Positions 45,643 to 55,290 are shown, numbered from the stretch's first letter. The stretch: DNA of 64,000 bases from Pseudomonas xantholysinigenes (GCF_014268885.2 NZ_CP077095.1:3813001-3877000), one strand, 5' to 3'. The notes: generated from the sequence alone by a model not told the origin. Translations and numbers: made by a program.

Positions 45643-47856
45643 TCAAATACGCCGGGCGGCGTAACGCTTGAGCATGCTCGGAACGTCGAGGATCAGCGCG
45701 ATCCGGCCGTCACCGGTGATGGTGGCGCCAGACATGCCCGGGGTGCCCTGCAGCATCTTGCCCAGCGGCTTGATCACCACCTCTTCCTGGCCGACCAACT
45801 GGTCGACCACGAAGCCAATGCGCTGGGTGCCGACCGAGAGGATCACCACATGGCCTTCGTGCTGTTCCTCGTGCTCGTGGTCCTGGACCAGCCAGCGCTT
45901 GAGGTAGAACAGCGGCAAGGCCTTGTCGCGAACGATCACCACTTCCTGGCCGTCGACCACGTTGGTGCGCGACAGGTCGAGATGGAAGATCTCGTTGACG
46001 TTGACCAGTGGGAAGGCGAACGCCTGGTTGGCCAGCATCACCATCAGCGTCGGCATGATCGCCAGGGTCAGCGGCACCTTGATGACGATCTTCGATCCCT
46101 GGCCCTTGGCCGAGAAGATATTGATCGAGCCGTTGAGCTGGGAAATCTTGGTCTTCACCACGTCCATGCCGACGCCACGGCCGGACACGTCGGAGATCTC
46201 GGTCTTGGTCGAGAAGCCTGGGGCGAAGATCAGGTTGTAGCAGTCCGATTCGCTCAGGCGGTCGGCCGCGTCCTTGTCCATCAGGCCCTTTTCCACAGCC
46301 TTGGCGCGCAGGATGCTCGGATCCATGCCCTTACCGTCGTCGGAGATCGACAGCAGGATGTGGTCGCCTTCCTGCTCGGCGGACAGCACCACGCGGCCAG
46401 TGCGCGCCTTGCCGGAGGCCTCGCGCTCATCGGGCATCTCGACACCATGGTCGACGGCGTTGCGCACCAAGTGCACCAGCGGGTCGGCCAGCGCCTCGAC
46501 CAGGTTCTTGTCGAGGTCGGTCTCTTCGCCGACCAGCTCCAGGTTGATCTCTTTCTTCAACTGCCGAGCCAGGTCGCGGACCAGGCGCGGGAAGCGCCCG
46601 AAGACCTTCTTGATCGGCTGCATGCGGGTCTTCATGACTGCGGTCTGCAGGTCGGCGGTGACCACGTCGAGGTTGGACACGGCCTTGGACATGGCCTCGT
46701 CGCCACTGTTGAGCCCCAGGCGTACCAGGCGGTTACGCACCAGCACCAGTTCGCCGACCATGTTCATGATTTCGTCCAGGCGCGCGGTATCGACGCGCAC
46801 GGTGGTTTCCGCTTCGCTGGCGCCGTGCTTGTCGGCAGCCGGCGCCGGGGCTCGGGCCGGGGCCGCAGGCTTGGCCGCAGGAGCAGGTGCCGCCGGTGCT
46901 GGCTTGGCGACAGGCTTGGCTTCGACCTTGGCCGCGGCCGGAGCGGCGGCCACAGCGGCAGCTGGCGCCTCGGCGGCGACGGCGTCGCCGGAGAACTTGC
47001 CCTTGCCGTGCAACTGGTCCAGCAGCGCCTCGAATTCGTGCTCGCTGATATTGTCGCCAGCCGCCGCGGTCGGCGCGGCACTGGCGGCAGCCGTGGCGCC
47101 CGGCAGGGCCTCGACGGTGAAGGTGCCTTTGCCGTGCAGCTGGTCAAGCAGCGATTCGAACTCGTCGTCGGTGATTTCGTCGCTGGCCGGCGCAGCGGCA
47201 ACGGGCTCGCTGGCGGCGACTTCAGCCGAGAACTGGCCCTTGCCATGCAACTGGTCGAGCAGCGATTCGAACTCGGCGTCGGTGATCTCGTCACCTTCGC
47301 CACCGACCGACTCGCCCTGCAACTGCTCATGGACAGCCGCCTCGGCCTTGACCGCATCCAGCGAGTCGAGCAACTGCTCGAACTCGGTGTCGGTGATATC
47401 CGCTTCGGCAGATGGTGCCTCGACAACCGGCTCGGCCTCGACCACCGGTGCCTGGGCTTGCGCGCCACCGGGCTCGGCCAGGCGCGACAGCGCCGCCAGC
47501 AGTTCCGGAGTGGCCGGGGTCACTTCGCTGCGCTCGCGGACCTGGCCGAACATGCTGTTGACCGTATCGAGCGCCTCGAGCACAACGTCCATCAGCTCCG
47601 CGTCGACCCGGCGCTCACCTTTGCGCAGGATGTCGAACACGTTCTCGGCGATATGGCAGCACTCCACCAGCTCGTTGAGCTGGAGGAAGCCGGCGCCCCC
47701 TTTTACAGTGTGGAAACCGCGGAAAATCGCATTGAGCAGGTCCGCGTCATCGGGTCGGCTTTCCAGCTCGACCAGTTGCTCGGACAGTTGCTCGAGGATT
47801 TCGCCGGCTTCTACCAGGAAATCCTGGAGGATTTCTTCATCGGCGCCGAAGCTCAT
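45643..47856 (-). CDS. cheA: Chemotaxis histidine kinase CheA
   Basis: The 737 residues comprise an Hpt domain with His49 (FRGFHTVKGGAGF) and a variable linker. The linker holds four repeats of the type EFESLLDQLHGKG (DNA about 46990-47396), followed by an Ala/Pro-rich stretch. Then come dimerisation (ETTVRVDTARLDEIMNMVGE), the ATPase (NAVDHGVEMP, DDGKGMD) and a CheW-like C-terminus. It phosphorylates CheY and CheB. The kinase core is complete; the repeated linker motif is unusual and described separately. Confidence 0.96.
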   Translation of the reverse strand: MSFGADEEILQDFLVEAGEILEQLSEQLVELESRPDDADLLNAIFRGFHTVKGGAGFLQLNELVECCHIAENVFDILRKGERRVDAELMDVVLEALDTVNSMFGQVRERSEVTPATPELLAALSRLAEPGGAQAQAPVVEAEPVVEAPSAEADITDTEFEQLLDSLDAVKAEAAVHEQLQGESVGGEGDEITDAEFESLLDQLHGKGQFSAEVAASEPVAAAPASDEITDDEFESLLDQLHGKGTFTVEALPGATAAASAAPTAAAGDNISEHEFEALLDQLHGKGKFSGDAVAAEAPAAAVAAAPAAAKVEAKPVAKPAPAAPAPAAKPAAPARAPAPAADKHGASEAETTVRVDTARLDEIMNMVGELVLVRNRLVRLGLNSGDEAMSKAVSNLDVVTADLQTAVMKTRMQPIKKVFGRFPRLVRDLARQLKKEINLELVGEETDLDKNLVEALADPLVHLVRNAVDHGVEMPDEREASGKARTGRVVLSAEQEGDHILLSISDDGKGMDPSILRAKAVEKGLMDKDAADRLSESDCYNLIFAPGFSTKTEISDVSGRGVGMDVVKTKISQLNGSINIFSAKGQGSKIVIKVPLTLAIMPTLMVMLANQAFAFPLVNVNEIFHLDLSRTNVVDGQEVVIVRDKALPLFYLKRWLVQDHEHEEQHEGHVVILSVGTQRIGFVVDQLVGQEEVVIKPLGKMLQGTPGMSGATITGDGRIALILDVPSMLKRYAARRI

Positions 47857-47868
47857 TAAACGTGCTCC

Positions 47869-48657
47869 TTAAAAACCCAGGCTGGACAGCAGATCATCGA
47901 CATCGTCCTGACTGGACACGACGTCTTCACGCTTATCGGCATGAATCTGCGGACCTTCACCCCGAGTCGGATGTTTTTCTTGATCTTTTTCAGCACGCAG
48001 CTGCTGGTGGTCATGTTCGATGCCGGCAAAGCGGTCGACCTGACTGGCCATCAGCACGAGCTTGAGCAGATTGCTTTCTACTTCGGTAACCAGCGCGGTC
48101 ACCCGCTTGATCACCTGGCCGGTCAGATCCTGATAGTCCTGAGCCAGCAGAATGTCGTTGAGGTGCCCGGACACCTTGCGGTTGCCCTCGGCGCTGTGCG
48201 TCAGGAAACTGTCGACACGCTTGACCAGCTCACGAAACTCCGGCGCCGCCACTTCGCGGCGCATGAAGCGCTGCCAATCGGCGGACAGGTCCTGGGCCTC
48301 GGTCGCCAGCGCGTTGAGCACCGGCGTGCTCTCCTCCACCAGGTCCATGGTGCGGTTGGCGGCGCCTTCGGTGAGGCGCACCACGTAAGAGAGGCGTTCG
48401 GTGGCATCGGTGATCTGCGAGACCTCTTCGGCCTGCGGCATCTCCGGGTCGATCTGGAAGCTGACGATCGCGCTGTGCAGCTCGCGGGTAAGCTTGCCCA
48501 CCTCCTGGTACAGGCCGCGGTCGCGGGTCTGGTTCAGTTGGTGGATCAGCTGCACGGCCTCGCCGAACCGGCCGCGCTCAAGGCTCTCGACCAGTTCCTG
48601 GGCATGCTTCTTCAGGGTTGATTCGAACTCACCCAGCGAGTTGTTGATTGACTCCAT
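47869..48657 (-). CDS. cheZ: CheY-phosphate phosphatase CheZ
   Basis: This 262-residue, mainly helical protein has the catalytic-Gln segment DILLAQDYQDLTGQVIKRV and ends in the CheY-binding tail VDDLLSSLGF. It shortens the CheY-phosphate signal. It lies between cheY and cheA in the usual order. Confidence 0.94.
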   Translation of the reverse strand: MESINNSLGEFESTLKKHAQELVESLERGRFGEAVQLIHQLNQTRDRGLYQEVGKLTRELHSAIVSFQIDPEMPQAEEVSQITDATERLSYVVRLTEGAANRTMDLVEESTPVLNALATEAQDLSADWQRFMRREVAAPEFRELVKRVDSFLTHSAEGNRKVSGHLNDILLAQDYQDLTGQVIKRVTALVTEVESNLLKLVLMASQVDRFAGIEHDHQQLRAEKDQEKHPTRGEGPQIHADKREDVVSSQDDVDDLLSSLGF

Positions 48658-48675
48658 GGCGCCCCCTGACGTGAC

Positions 48676-49050
48676 TCAGCCGTTGACGCGCTCGAAGATC
48701 TTCTCGATCTTTTCTTTCAGCGCCAGGGCGGTGAAAGGCTTGACCACATAGCCATTGACCCCGGCCTGGGCCGCTTCGATGATCTGCTCGCGCTTGGCTT
48801 CGGCGGTGACCATCAACACCGGCAGGTGCTTGAGACGCTCATCGGCACGAACCGCGCGCAGCAGGTCGATACCGGTCATGCCCGGCATGTTCCAGTCAGT
48901 TACCAGGAAGTCAAAGTGCTCACTGGTGAGCATCGGCAGTGCCGTGTTGCCGTCATCGGCTTCCTTGACGTTGGTGAAGCCCAGATCACGCAACAGGTTC
49001 TTGATGATCCGCCGCATCGTCGAAAAGTCGTCAACGATGAGGATTTTCAT
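48676..49050 (-). CDS. cheY: Chemotaxis response regulator CheY
   Basis: This 124-residue single receiver domain has Asp7-Asp8, phospho-acceptor Asp52 (VTDWNMPG), Thr/Ala switch VTAEA and Lys104 (VVKPF). It binds FliM and sets the direction of rotation. ATG 49050 gives the family N-terminus [12 protein letters not shown] four codons earlier lies closer to GGAGGT and might be the real start. Confidence 0.94.
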   Translation of the reverse strand: MKILIVDDFSTMRRIIKNLLRDLGFTNVKEADDGNTALPMLTSEHFDFLVTDWNMPGMTGIDLLRAVRADERLKHLPVLMVTAEAKREQIIEAAQAGVNGYVVKPFTALALKEKIEKIFERVNG

Positions 49051-49086
49051 GTCTTTGTTCAATTAGACCTCCAAGCAGTCTTAAAC

Positions 49087-49104
49087 GCGCTCGGCGCCGA
49101 GCGC
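49087..49104. terminator. 18-bp perfect palindrome between fliA and cheY
   Basis: GCGCTCGGCGCCGAGCGC is self-complementary and can form a stem after the fliA stop and before the cheY start. No T-run follows, so it may attenuate rather than end transcription. Confidence 0.4.
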
Positions 49105-49153
49105 GCAGTCAATCAATTCGGCACCACAAAAAACGACTGCATCGAACCTTGGC

Positions 49154-49894
49154 TCAACGCGCCCGCCATTCACCCAGACGGCTGCGCAGACGTGCCGCGC
49201 ACTGGCTGTGCAACTGGCTGACACGCGACTCGCTGACCCCCAGCACCTCGCCGATTTCCTTGAGGTTCAGCTCTTCGTCGTAGTACAGCGCCAGGACCAG
49301 GCGCTCGCGCTCCGGCAGGTTGGCAATGGCATCGGCCAGGGCGGCCTGGAAGCGCTCGTCCTCCAGATCTCGCGATGGCTCCAGCTGGCCGCTGGCTCCG
49401 TCCTCGTGCAGCCCTTCGTGTTCGCCGTCCTGCAGCAGGTCGTCGAAACTGAACAGGCGGCTGCCCAAGGTGTCGTTCAGAATCCCGTAGTAATCATCGA
49501 GACTCAATTGGAGTTCGGCAGCAACCTCGTGATCTTTAGCGTCGCGACCGGTCTTTGCTTCAACACAGCGAATCGCATCGCTGACCATGCGCGTATTGCG
49601 ATGCACCGAACGCGGTGCCCAATCGCCCTTGCGCACCTCGTCGAGCATGGCGCCACGGATGCGAATCCCGGCGTATGTCTCGAAGCTGGCGCCCTTGCTG
49701 GCGTCGTATTTGTTGGCGACTTCCAGCAGACCGATCATGCCAGCCTGGATCAGGTCCTCGACCTGGACATTGGCCGGCAGCCGCGCCAGCAGGTGGTAGG
49801 CGATGCGCTTGACCAGCGGCGCGTAGCGTTCAACCAGCTCGTACTGGGCGTCCTTCGCCGCCTTGCTGTACATCTTGAAACCGCTCGCGTTCAT
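49154..49894 (-). CDS. fliA: Flagellar sigma factor FliA (sigma-28)
   Basis: The 246 residues contain region 2 (LVKRIAYHLLARLPANVQVE, QAGMIGLLEVANKYD), region 3 and region 4 with the helix-turn-helix (LNLKEIGEVLGVSESRVSQL). It directs late flagellar and chemotaxis genes. ATG 49894 overlaps the fleN stop (ATGA); a longer start inside fleN was rejected. Confidence 0.95.
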   Translation of the reverse strand: MNASGFKMYSKAAKDAQYELVERYAPLVKRIAYHLLARLPANVQVEDLIQAGMIGLLEVANKYDASKGASFETYAGIRIRGAMLDEVRKGDWAPRSVHRNTRMVSDAIRCVEAKTGRDAKDHEVAAELQLSLDDYYGILNDTLGSRLFSFDDLLQDGEHEGLHEDGASGQLEPSRDLEDERFQAALADAIANLPERERLVLALYYDEELNLKEIGEVLGVSESRVSQLHSQCAARLRSRLGEWRAR

Positions 49895-50724
49895 AGCACG
49901 GGCCCTGCGCTGGTGGGTTGCACCAGGCGCTCGACGAAGAACTCCAGGTGACCGCGCGGGTTGGCAGGCAGCGGCCAGCTGTCGACCTTCTGCGCAATGG
50001 CCTTGAAGGCCAGCGCGCACTTGGACCGAGGGAAGGCCTCATAGACCGCCCGCTGCTTCTGCACGGCCTTGCGCACGCATTCGTCGTAAGGCACGGCGCC
50101 GACGTATTGTAGGGCGACGTCGAGGAAGCGATCCGTGACCTTGGTCAACTTGGCGAAAAGGTTGCGCCCTTCCTGCGGGCTCTGGGCCATGTTGGCCAGC
50201 ACGCGGAAACGGTTCATGCCGTAGTCGCGGTTGAGCAGCTTGATCAGCGCGTAGGCGTCGGTGATCGAGGTGGGCTCGTCGCAGACCACCAGCAGCACTT
50301 CCTGGGCGGCGCGCACGAAACTGACCACCGACTCGCCGATCCCTGCCGCGGTGTCGATCACCAGCACATCGAGGTTGTCGCCGATCTCGCTGAAGGCCTG
50401 GATCAGGCCGGCATGCTGCGCCGGCGCCAGGTGCACCATGCTCTGCGTGCCGGAGGCCGCCGGGACGATGCGCACACCACCCGGCCCCTGCAACAGCACG
50501 TCGCGCAGCTCGCAGCGGCCCTCGATCACATCGGCGAGGGTGCGCTTGGGCGTGAGCCCCAGCAGAACGTCGACATTGGCCAGGCCCAGGTCGGCGTCCA
50601 GCAACATGACCCGGCGGCCGAGCTCGGCCAGCGCCAGGGACAGGTTCACTGAAACGTTAGTCTTGCCGACGCCACCTTTGCCACCGGTCACGGCGATCAC
50701 CTGTACGGGATGCATGCTACCCAT
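49891..50724 (-). CDS. fleN: Flagellar number regulator FleN (FlhG), MinD-like ATPase
   Basis: These 277 residues have the deviant Walker A GKGGVGKT (15-22), LLDADLGLANVDVLLG and VIDTAAG. FleN restrains the activator FleQ and limits the number of polar flagella. It stands between flhF and fliA, its usual neighbours, and overlaps fliA by four bases. Confidence 0.95.
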   Translation of the reverse strand: MGSMHPVQVIAVTGGKGGVGKTNVSVNLSLALAELGRRVMLLDADLGLANVDVLLGLTPKRTLADVIEGRCELRDVLLQGPGGVRIVPAASGTQSMVHLAPAQHAGLIQAFSEIGDNLDVLVIDTAAGIGESVVSFVRAAQEVLLVVCDEPTSITDAYALIKLLNRDYGMNRFRVLANMAQSPQEGRNLFAKLTKVTDRFLDVALQYVGAVPYDECVRKAVQKQRAVYEAFPRSKCALAFKAIAQKVDSWPLPANPRGHLEFFVERLVQPTSAGPVL

Positions 50725-50838
50725 GTCTGTTCTTTACCTTGTCTCGCTTGGACCCAGGCCACATGAGGGGCTGAACATTCAAGGCCACGGTCCGGCCGGG
50801 CAACCCCATGATGTAGGTACTTTGCACAGTATTCACCC

Positions 50839-52152
50839 TCAACCCGCGCGCTTGCCAGGGTTGTGGTACAGATCAGCGAACATGTCGGCCATGGCCTCGT
50901 CGCTGGGCTCGTCCTGCAACTGCACGCTCACCGCGCGGCTCACCAGCTGGTGCTTGCGTGGTAACTGCAGGTCGTCGGGAATGCGCGGGCCATCGGTCAG
51001 ATAGGCCACCGGCAATTCATGACGGATGGCCAGGCTCAGCACTTCGCCGAGGCAGGCCGTTTCATCCAGCTTGGTCAGGATGCAACCGGCCAGGCCACAG
51101 CGTTTGTAGCTGTGGTAGGCGGCGGTCAGCACCTGTTTCTGGCTGGTGGTTGCCAGTACCAGGTAATTCTTCGCGGCGATGCCACGCCCGGCCAGGGTTT
51201 CCAGCTGCATGCGCAAGGCCGGGTCGCTGGCCTGCAGGCCAGCGGTGTCGATCAACACCACGCGCTTGCGCAGCAGCGGCTCGAGGGCCTGGGCCAGCGA
51301 CTCGCCCGGATCGACATAGGTGACCGGCACGTTGAGGATGCGCCCCAGGGTCTTGAGTTGCTCCTGGGCACCGATGCGGAAACTGTCCATGCTCACCAGC
51401 GCCAGGTTGTGCGCGCCGTACTTGAGCACGTAGCGCGCGGCCAGCTTGGCCAGGGTGGTGGTCTTGCCCATGCCGGCCGGGCCGACCATGGCGATCACGC
51501 CGCCCTCTTCGATCGGCTCGATCTCGGGCACGTCGATCATGCGTGCCAGGTGCGCCAGAACCATGCGCCAGGCGTGGCGCGGTTCTTCGATTTCCGCGGT
51601 GAGTTCGAGCAGTTCGCGGGCCAGGCCGCCGGACAGGCCCAGGCGCTGCAGGCGACGCCAGAGATTGGCCTGCTGCGGCTTGCTGCCCTGCAGTTGGCTC
51701 CAGGCCAGCGAACCGAGCTGGACCTCGAGCAGCTCGCGCAGGCCGTTGAGCTCGAAACGCATGGCATCGAACAGGCGCGGGTCGACCGCCGCCGGGGCCG
51801 AGGCTGCCACCGGGGTAGGCTCATCGACCTGCGGCTCGATCAACGGCTCGGAGGCGGTCAGCGACTGACCGGCGAACAACTGGCGGTTGCCGCCCTCGCT
51901 CGCCTCGCCACGGCCGCTCAGCTCGGCCTGGGCGGTGACGATGCGCGACTGGGTCTTGCGCAGCTCGTCCTCCAGCTCGACATTGGGCACGCGCGGGGCC
52001 AGGGCGGACAGCTTGTAGTCCAGCGCAGCCGTCAGTTCGACACCGCCAGCGATGCGCCGGTTGCCGATGATGGCGGCGTCGGAGCCGAGCTCATCACGGA
52101 CCAGCTTCATGGCCTGACGCATATCGGCGGCGAAAAAACGCTTAACTTGCAT
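50839..52152 (-). CDS. flhF: Flagellar placement GTPase FlhF
   Basis: The 437 residues form an SRP-type GTPase: N-terminal basic segment MQVKRFFAADMRQAMKLVRD, Gln/Glu-rich linker, then G1 GPAGMGKTTTLAKLAARY, LVSMDSFRIGAQEQL, VLIDTAG and TKLDETACLG. It brings the first flagellar components to the pole. Eleven bases separate it from flhA, so the two are co-transcribed; a 114-bp gap follows before fleN. Confidence 0.95.
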   Translation of the reverse strand: MQVKRFFAADMRQAMKLVRDELGSDAAIIGNRRIAGGVELTAALDYKLSALAPRVPNVELEDELRKTQSRIVTAQAELSGRGEASEGGNRQLFAGQSLTASEPLIEPQVDEPTPVAASAPAAVDPRLFDAMRFELNGLRELLEVQLGSLAWSQLQGSKPQQANLWRRLQRLGLSGGLARELLELTAEIEEPRHAWRMVLAHLARMIDVPEIEPIEEGGVIAMVGPAGMGKTTTLAKLAARYVLKYGAHNLALVSMDSFRIGAQEQLKTLGRILNVPVTYVDPGESLAQALEPLLRKRVVLIDTAGLQASDPALRMQLETLAGRGIAAKNYLVLATTSQKQVLTAAYHSYKRCGLAGCILTKLDETACLGEVLSLAIRHELPVAYLTDGPRIPDDLQLPRKHQLVSRAVSVQLQDEPSDEAMADMFADLYHNPGKRAG

Positions 52153-52163
52153 AACCCACTACC

Positions 52164-54293
52164 TCAGCCATTGGGGCCCACGGTGGCAACGATGGTGACT
52201 TGCTTGTTGTCAGGTATTTCCTGATACGCCAAAACATGCAAATTCGGTACAGCCAGGCGACCGAAACGCGACAGCATGGCACGGATCGGGCCGGCAACCA
52301 GGAGGATGGCCGGCTGGCCCTGCACTTCCTGGCGCTGGGCGGCTTCGATCAACGAACGCTGAAGCTTTTCAGCCATGCTCGGTTCAAGAAGAACACCTTC
52401 TTCCTGACCTTGCCCGGCCCTTTGCAAACTATTGAGCAAAATCTGTTCCAACCTTGGCTCAAGGGTGATCACAGGCAGCTCCGACTCAACGCCGACAATG
52501 CTTTGCACGATGGCGCGACACAATCCGACGCGCACCACGGCCACCAGCGCGGCGGTATCTTGACTCTTGTTCGCATTGTTGGCGATGGCTTCGGCAATAC
52601 TGCGGATGTCGCGCACCGGCACCTGCTCGGCAAGCAGTGCTTGCAACACCTTGAGCAGACCCGACAAGGAAATGACACCCGGCACGACCTCCTCGGCCAG
52701 TTTCGGCGAGACCTTGGCCAGCACCTGCAGCAATTGCTGCACTTCCTCATGCCCGATCAGTTCATGGCAATGCTTCTGCAAGATCTGGTTGAGGTGGGTG
52801 GCGACCACCGTGCTGGCATCGACCACGGTGTAGCCCAGCGACTGCGCCTGGGCGCGCTGGCCGACATCGATCCATACGGCCTCCAGACCGAACGCCGGGT
52901 CGTGGGCGGCGATGCCGTTGAGGGTGCCGAATACCTGGCCCGGGTTGATTGCCAACTCACGATCCGGATAGATCTCGGCCTCGGCCAGGATCACCCCCAT
53001 CAGGGTCAGGCGATAGGCGCTGGGCGCCAGGTCGAGGTTGTCGCGGATATGCACCGTGGGCATGAGGAAGCCCAGGTCCTGGGAGAGCTTCTTGCGCACG
53101 CCCTTGATCCGCGCCAGCAATTGGCCGCCCTGGTTGCGGTCGACCAGGGGAATCAGGCGATAGCCGACTTCAAGGCCGATCATGTCGATCGGGGTGACGT
53201 CGTCCCAACCCAGCTCCTTGGTTTCCATCGCGCGCTGCGGCGAGGGCAGCAGGTCTTGCTGGCGCTGGGCTTCCTGCAACGCGACGGCCTTGGCTTTCTG
53301 CTGTTTCTTCCAGACCAGGTAGGCACCGCCACCGGCCAGGGCGCCCAGGCTGAGGAAGGCGACGTGGGGCATGCCTGGCACCAGGCCCATGACGATCATC
53401 AGGCCAGCGGAGACGGCCAGGGCCTTGGGTGAATCGAACATCTGCCGGTTGATCAGCTTGCCCATGTCCTCGGAGCCCGAGGCACGGGTGACCATGATTG
53501 CGGCGGCGGTGGACAGCAGCAGCGATGGCAATTGCGCCACCAAACCGTCACCGATGGTCAACAAGGCGTAGACCTTACCGGCGTCACCGAAGCTCATGCC
53601 GTGCTGCAGCATGCCGATGAGCATGCCGCCGATGAGGTTGATGAAGAGGATCAGCAGGCCGGCGATCGCGTCGCCACGGACGAACTTGCTGGCACCATCC
53701 ATCGAACCGTAGAACTCTGCCTCCTGGGCGACCTCGGCGCGGCGCGCCTTGGCCTGCACTTGGTCGATCAGGCCGGCGTTGAGGTCGGCGTCGATGGCCA
53801 TCTGCTTGCCGGGCATGGCGTCGAGGGTGAAGCGCGCGCTGACTTCGGAGATGCGCCCAGCGCCCTTGGTAACGACCACGAAGTTGATGATCATGAGGAT
53901 GGCAAACACCACGGCACCGACGACGTAGTTGCCGCCGATCACCACTTCACCGAAGGCCTGGATCACCTTGCCCGCGGCGCCGTGGCCCTCTTGGCCGTGG
54001 AGCATGACCACGCGGGTGGAGGCGACGTTGAGCGCCAGGCGCAGCAGGGTCGCCACCAGCAAAATGGTGGGGAAGGCGGCGAAGTCCAGGGGACGCAGGG
54101 CGTAGACGCAGACCAGCAGGACCACGATCGACAGGGCGATGTTGAAGGTGAAGAACACGTCGAGCAGGAACGGCGGGATCGGCAACATCATCATTGCCAA
54201 CATCACCAGCAGCAGTAACGGCACGCCCAGGTTGCCCCGGCCGAGACCGGCCAGGTTGTTGCGGGCGTTGCTGATTAACTGAGTGCGGTCCAC
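52164..54293 (-). CDS. flhA: Flagellar export apparatus protein FlhA
   Basis: The 709 residues have about eight membrane helices in the first half, including the FHIPEP-type region around ARFTLDAMPGKQMAIDADLN, and a large cytoplasmic C-terminal domain. It forms the ring of the export gate that receives substrates. It starts with GTG after GAGGAC. Unusually the next gene upstream, flhB, is almost 1 kb away because a repeat element fills the gap. Confidence 0.96.
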   Translation of the reverse strand: MDRTQLISNARNNLAGLGRGNLGVPLLLLVMLAMMMLPIPPFLLDVFFTFNIALSIVVLLVCVYALRPLDFAAFPTILLVATLLRLALNVASTRVVMLHGQEGHGAAGKVIQAFGEVVIGGNYVVGAVVFAILMIINFVVVTKGAGRISEVSARFTLDAMPGKQMAIDADLNAGLIDQVQAKARRAEVAQEAEFYGSMDGASKFVRGDAIAGLLILFINLIGGMLIGMLQHGMSFGDAGKVYALLTIGDGLVAQLPSLLLSTAAAIMVTRASGSEDMGKLINRQMFDSPKALAVSAGLMIVMGLVPGMPHVAFLSLGALAGGGAYLVWKKQQKAKAVALQEAQRQQDLLPSPQRAMETKELGWDDVTPIDMIGLEVGYRLIPLVDRNQGGQLLARIKGVRKKLSQDLGFLMPTVHIRDNLDLAPSAYRLTLMGVILAEAEIYPDRELAINPGQVFGTLNGIAAHDPAFGLEAVWIDVGQRAQAQSLGYTVVDASTVVATHLNQILQKHCHELIGHEEVQQLLQVLAKVSPKLAEEVVPGVISLSGLLKVLQALLAEQVPVRDIRSIAEAIANNANKSQDTAALVAVVRVGLCRAIVQSIVGVESELPVITLEPRLEQILLNSLQRAGQGQEEGVLLEPSMAEKLQRSLIEAAQRQEVQGQPAILLVAGPIRAMLSRFGRLAVPNLHVLAYQEIPDNKQVTIVATVGPNG

Positions 54294-54349
54294 CGAGAGT
54301 CCTCTTCAAGCAAAACTTTGACGCCTGGGTGGCGCTTGGCGCTGGCTTT

Positions 54350-54365
54350 GCAAGAAGCCTTCCAA
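54350..54365 (-). promoter_or_regulatory. Putative sigma-54 promoter of flhA
   Basis: On the minus strand the sequence reads TGGAAGGCTTCTTGCA, with GG and GC ten bases apart and a full TTGC at -12. It lies 57 bp before the flhA start and between flhA and repeat element B. The -24 half is only a partial match. Confidence 0.55.
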
Positions 54366-54395
54366 CTTTTGGGGATAGGGGATTTTCTTGGGCTG

Positions 54396-54431
54396 GTTCG
54401 GGTTCGGGTTCGGGTTCGGGTTCGGGTTCGG
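54396..54431. repeat. Six tandem GGTTCG hexamers at the left end of element B
   Basis: A perfect hexamer array stands in the same place relative to element B as the TGGATC array does for element A, about 28 bp outside the terminal TATGCGCATTCG. The unit sequence differs between the two elements. Confidence 0.9.
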
Positions 54432-54458
54432 GTTTTATAGCGTGGGTTTTGATCTCTT

Positions 54459-55241
54459 TATGCGCATTCGTAGATGATGTCGACACTCAGTCACCTTTTC
54501 GCCCTTACGGCGACCTACTTTTGCACGCGGGCAAAAGTAGGCAAAAACCGCTCGCTCCATTCATCCGGCCCCTGCGCTTCGCTCCGGGGTCCCCTCGCTC
54601 CGTTCTTGCTCCCGGGAGGACCGCGCTGCAGGGCCCATCCTGGGCCCCAGCGCTTGACGGGCATCCATGCCCGTCACCTCCCTTCGCAAGAACTCCGCTC
54701 GGCCTCCTGAAGTCGCAATTGGCGGCGCCTGAACTATCGCGCGCTTAGAAGCAAGAGCAGAGCAAGAGCAGAAGTTTTAAATTTATTTCTGACAGTTATT
54801 TAAATATTGACTCTTCCGGCCCTTTCGCGGGCAAGCCCGCTCCCACAGGAGAGTGGTGGAAGTTGAAAATATATATAACCCTGTGGGAGCGGGCTTGCCC
54901 GCGAAAGGGCCCTGGAGATCACAGACATGCAACTAGCGACAGCTACGCCAGTGCAGGCGCCGCCCCTAACTTCGCGACTTCAGGAGGCCGAACGCAGGCC
55001 TTGCGGAGGGAGGTGACGGGCATGGATGCCCGTCAAGCGCTGGGGCCCAGGATGGGCCCTACAGCGCGGTCCTCCCGGGAGCAAGGCCGGAGTGAGGGAA
55101 CCCGGAGCGAAGCGCAGGGCCGGATGAATGGAGCGCAGCGGCTTTGGTTACTTTGGCCGCGGACGGCGAGTTAAGACCAAAGTAACCCGCCGTAAGGGCG
55201 GAAAGGTGAATAAGCGTCGACATCGCAAATGAATGCGCATA
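54459..55241. repeat. Mirror-image repeat element B (about 783 bp) between flhA and flhB
   Basis: It has the same layout as element A at 24617-25435: ends TATGCGCATTCG and ATGAATGCGCATA, and arms with stem-loops at 54514-54541 and 55146-55187. It also has the GACGGGCATCCATGCCCGTC palindromes and a central facing REP pair (about 54820-54910). The right halves of A and B are nearly identical. The central GCAAGA array is reduced to an irregular remnant (54749-54772). No gene was recognised. Confidence 0.85.
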
Positions 55242-55251
55242 AAAAAATCAA

Positions 55252-55286
55252 AACAAACAACAAACAACAAACAACAAACAACAAAC
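55252..55286. repeat. Five tandem AACAAAC heptamers at the right end of element B
   Basis: A perfect heptamer array lies between the right end of element B and the flhB stop codon, which follows four bases later. A shorter AACTAGN series occupies the same position beside element A (25468-25484, just before the phzF-like stop). Confidence 0.9.
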
Positions 55287-55290
55287 AACC

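Noticed and set aside
44923..47859. Plus-strand frame of 978 codons across cheB and cheA
   Set aside because: It is the antisense of CheA and CheB, whose motifs and order are certain.
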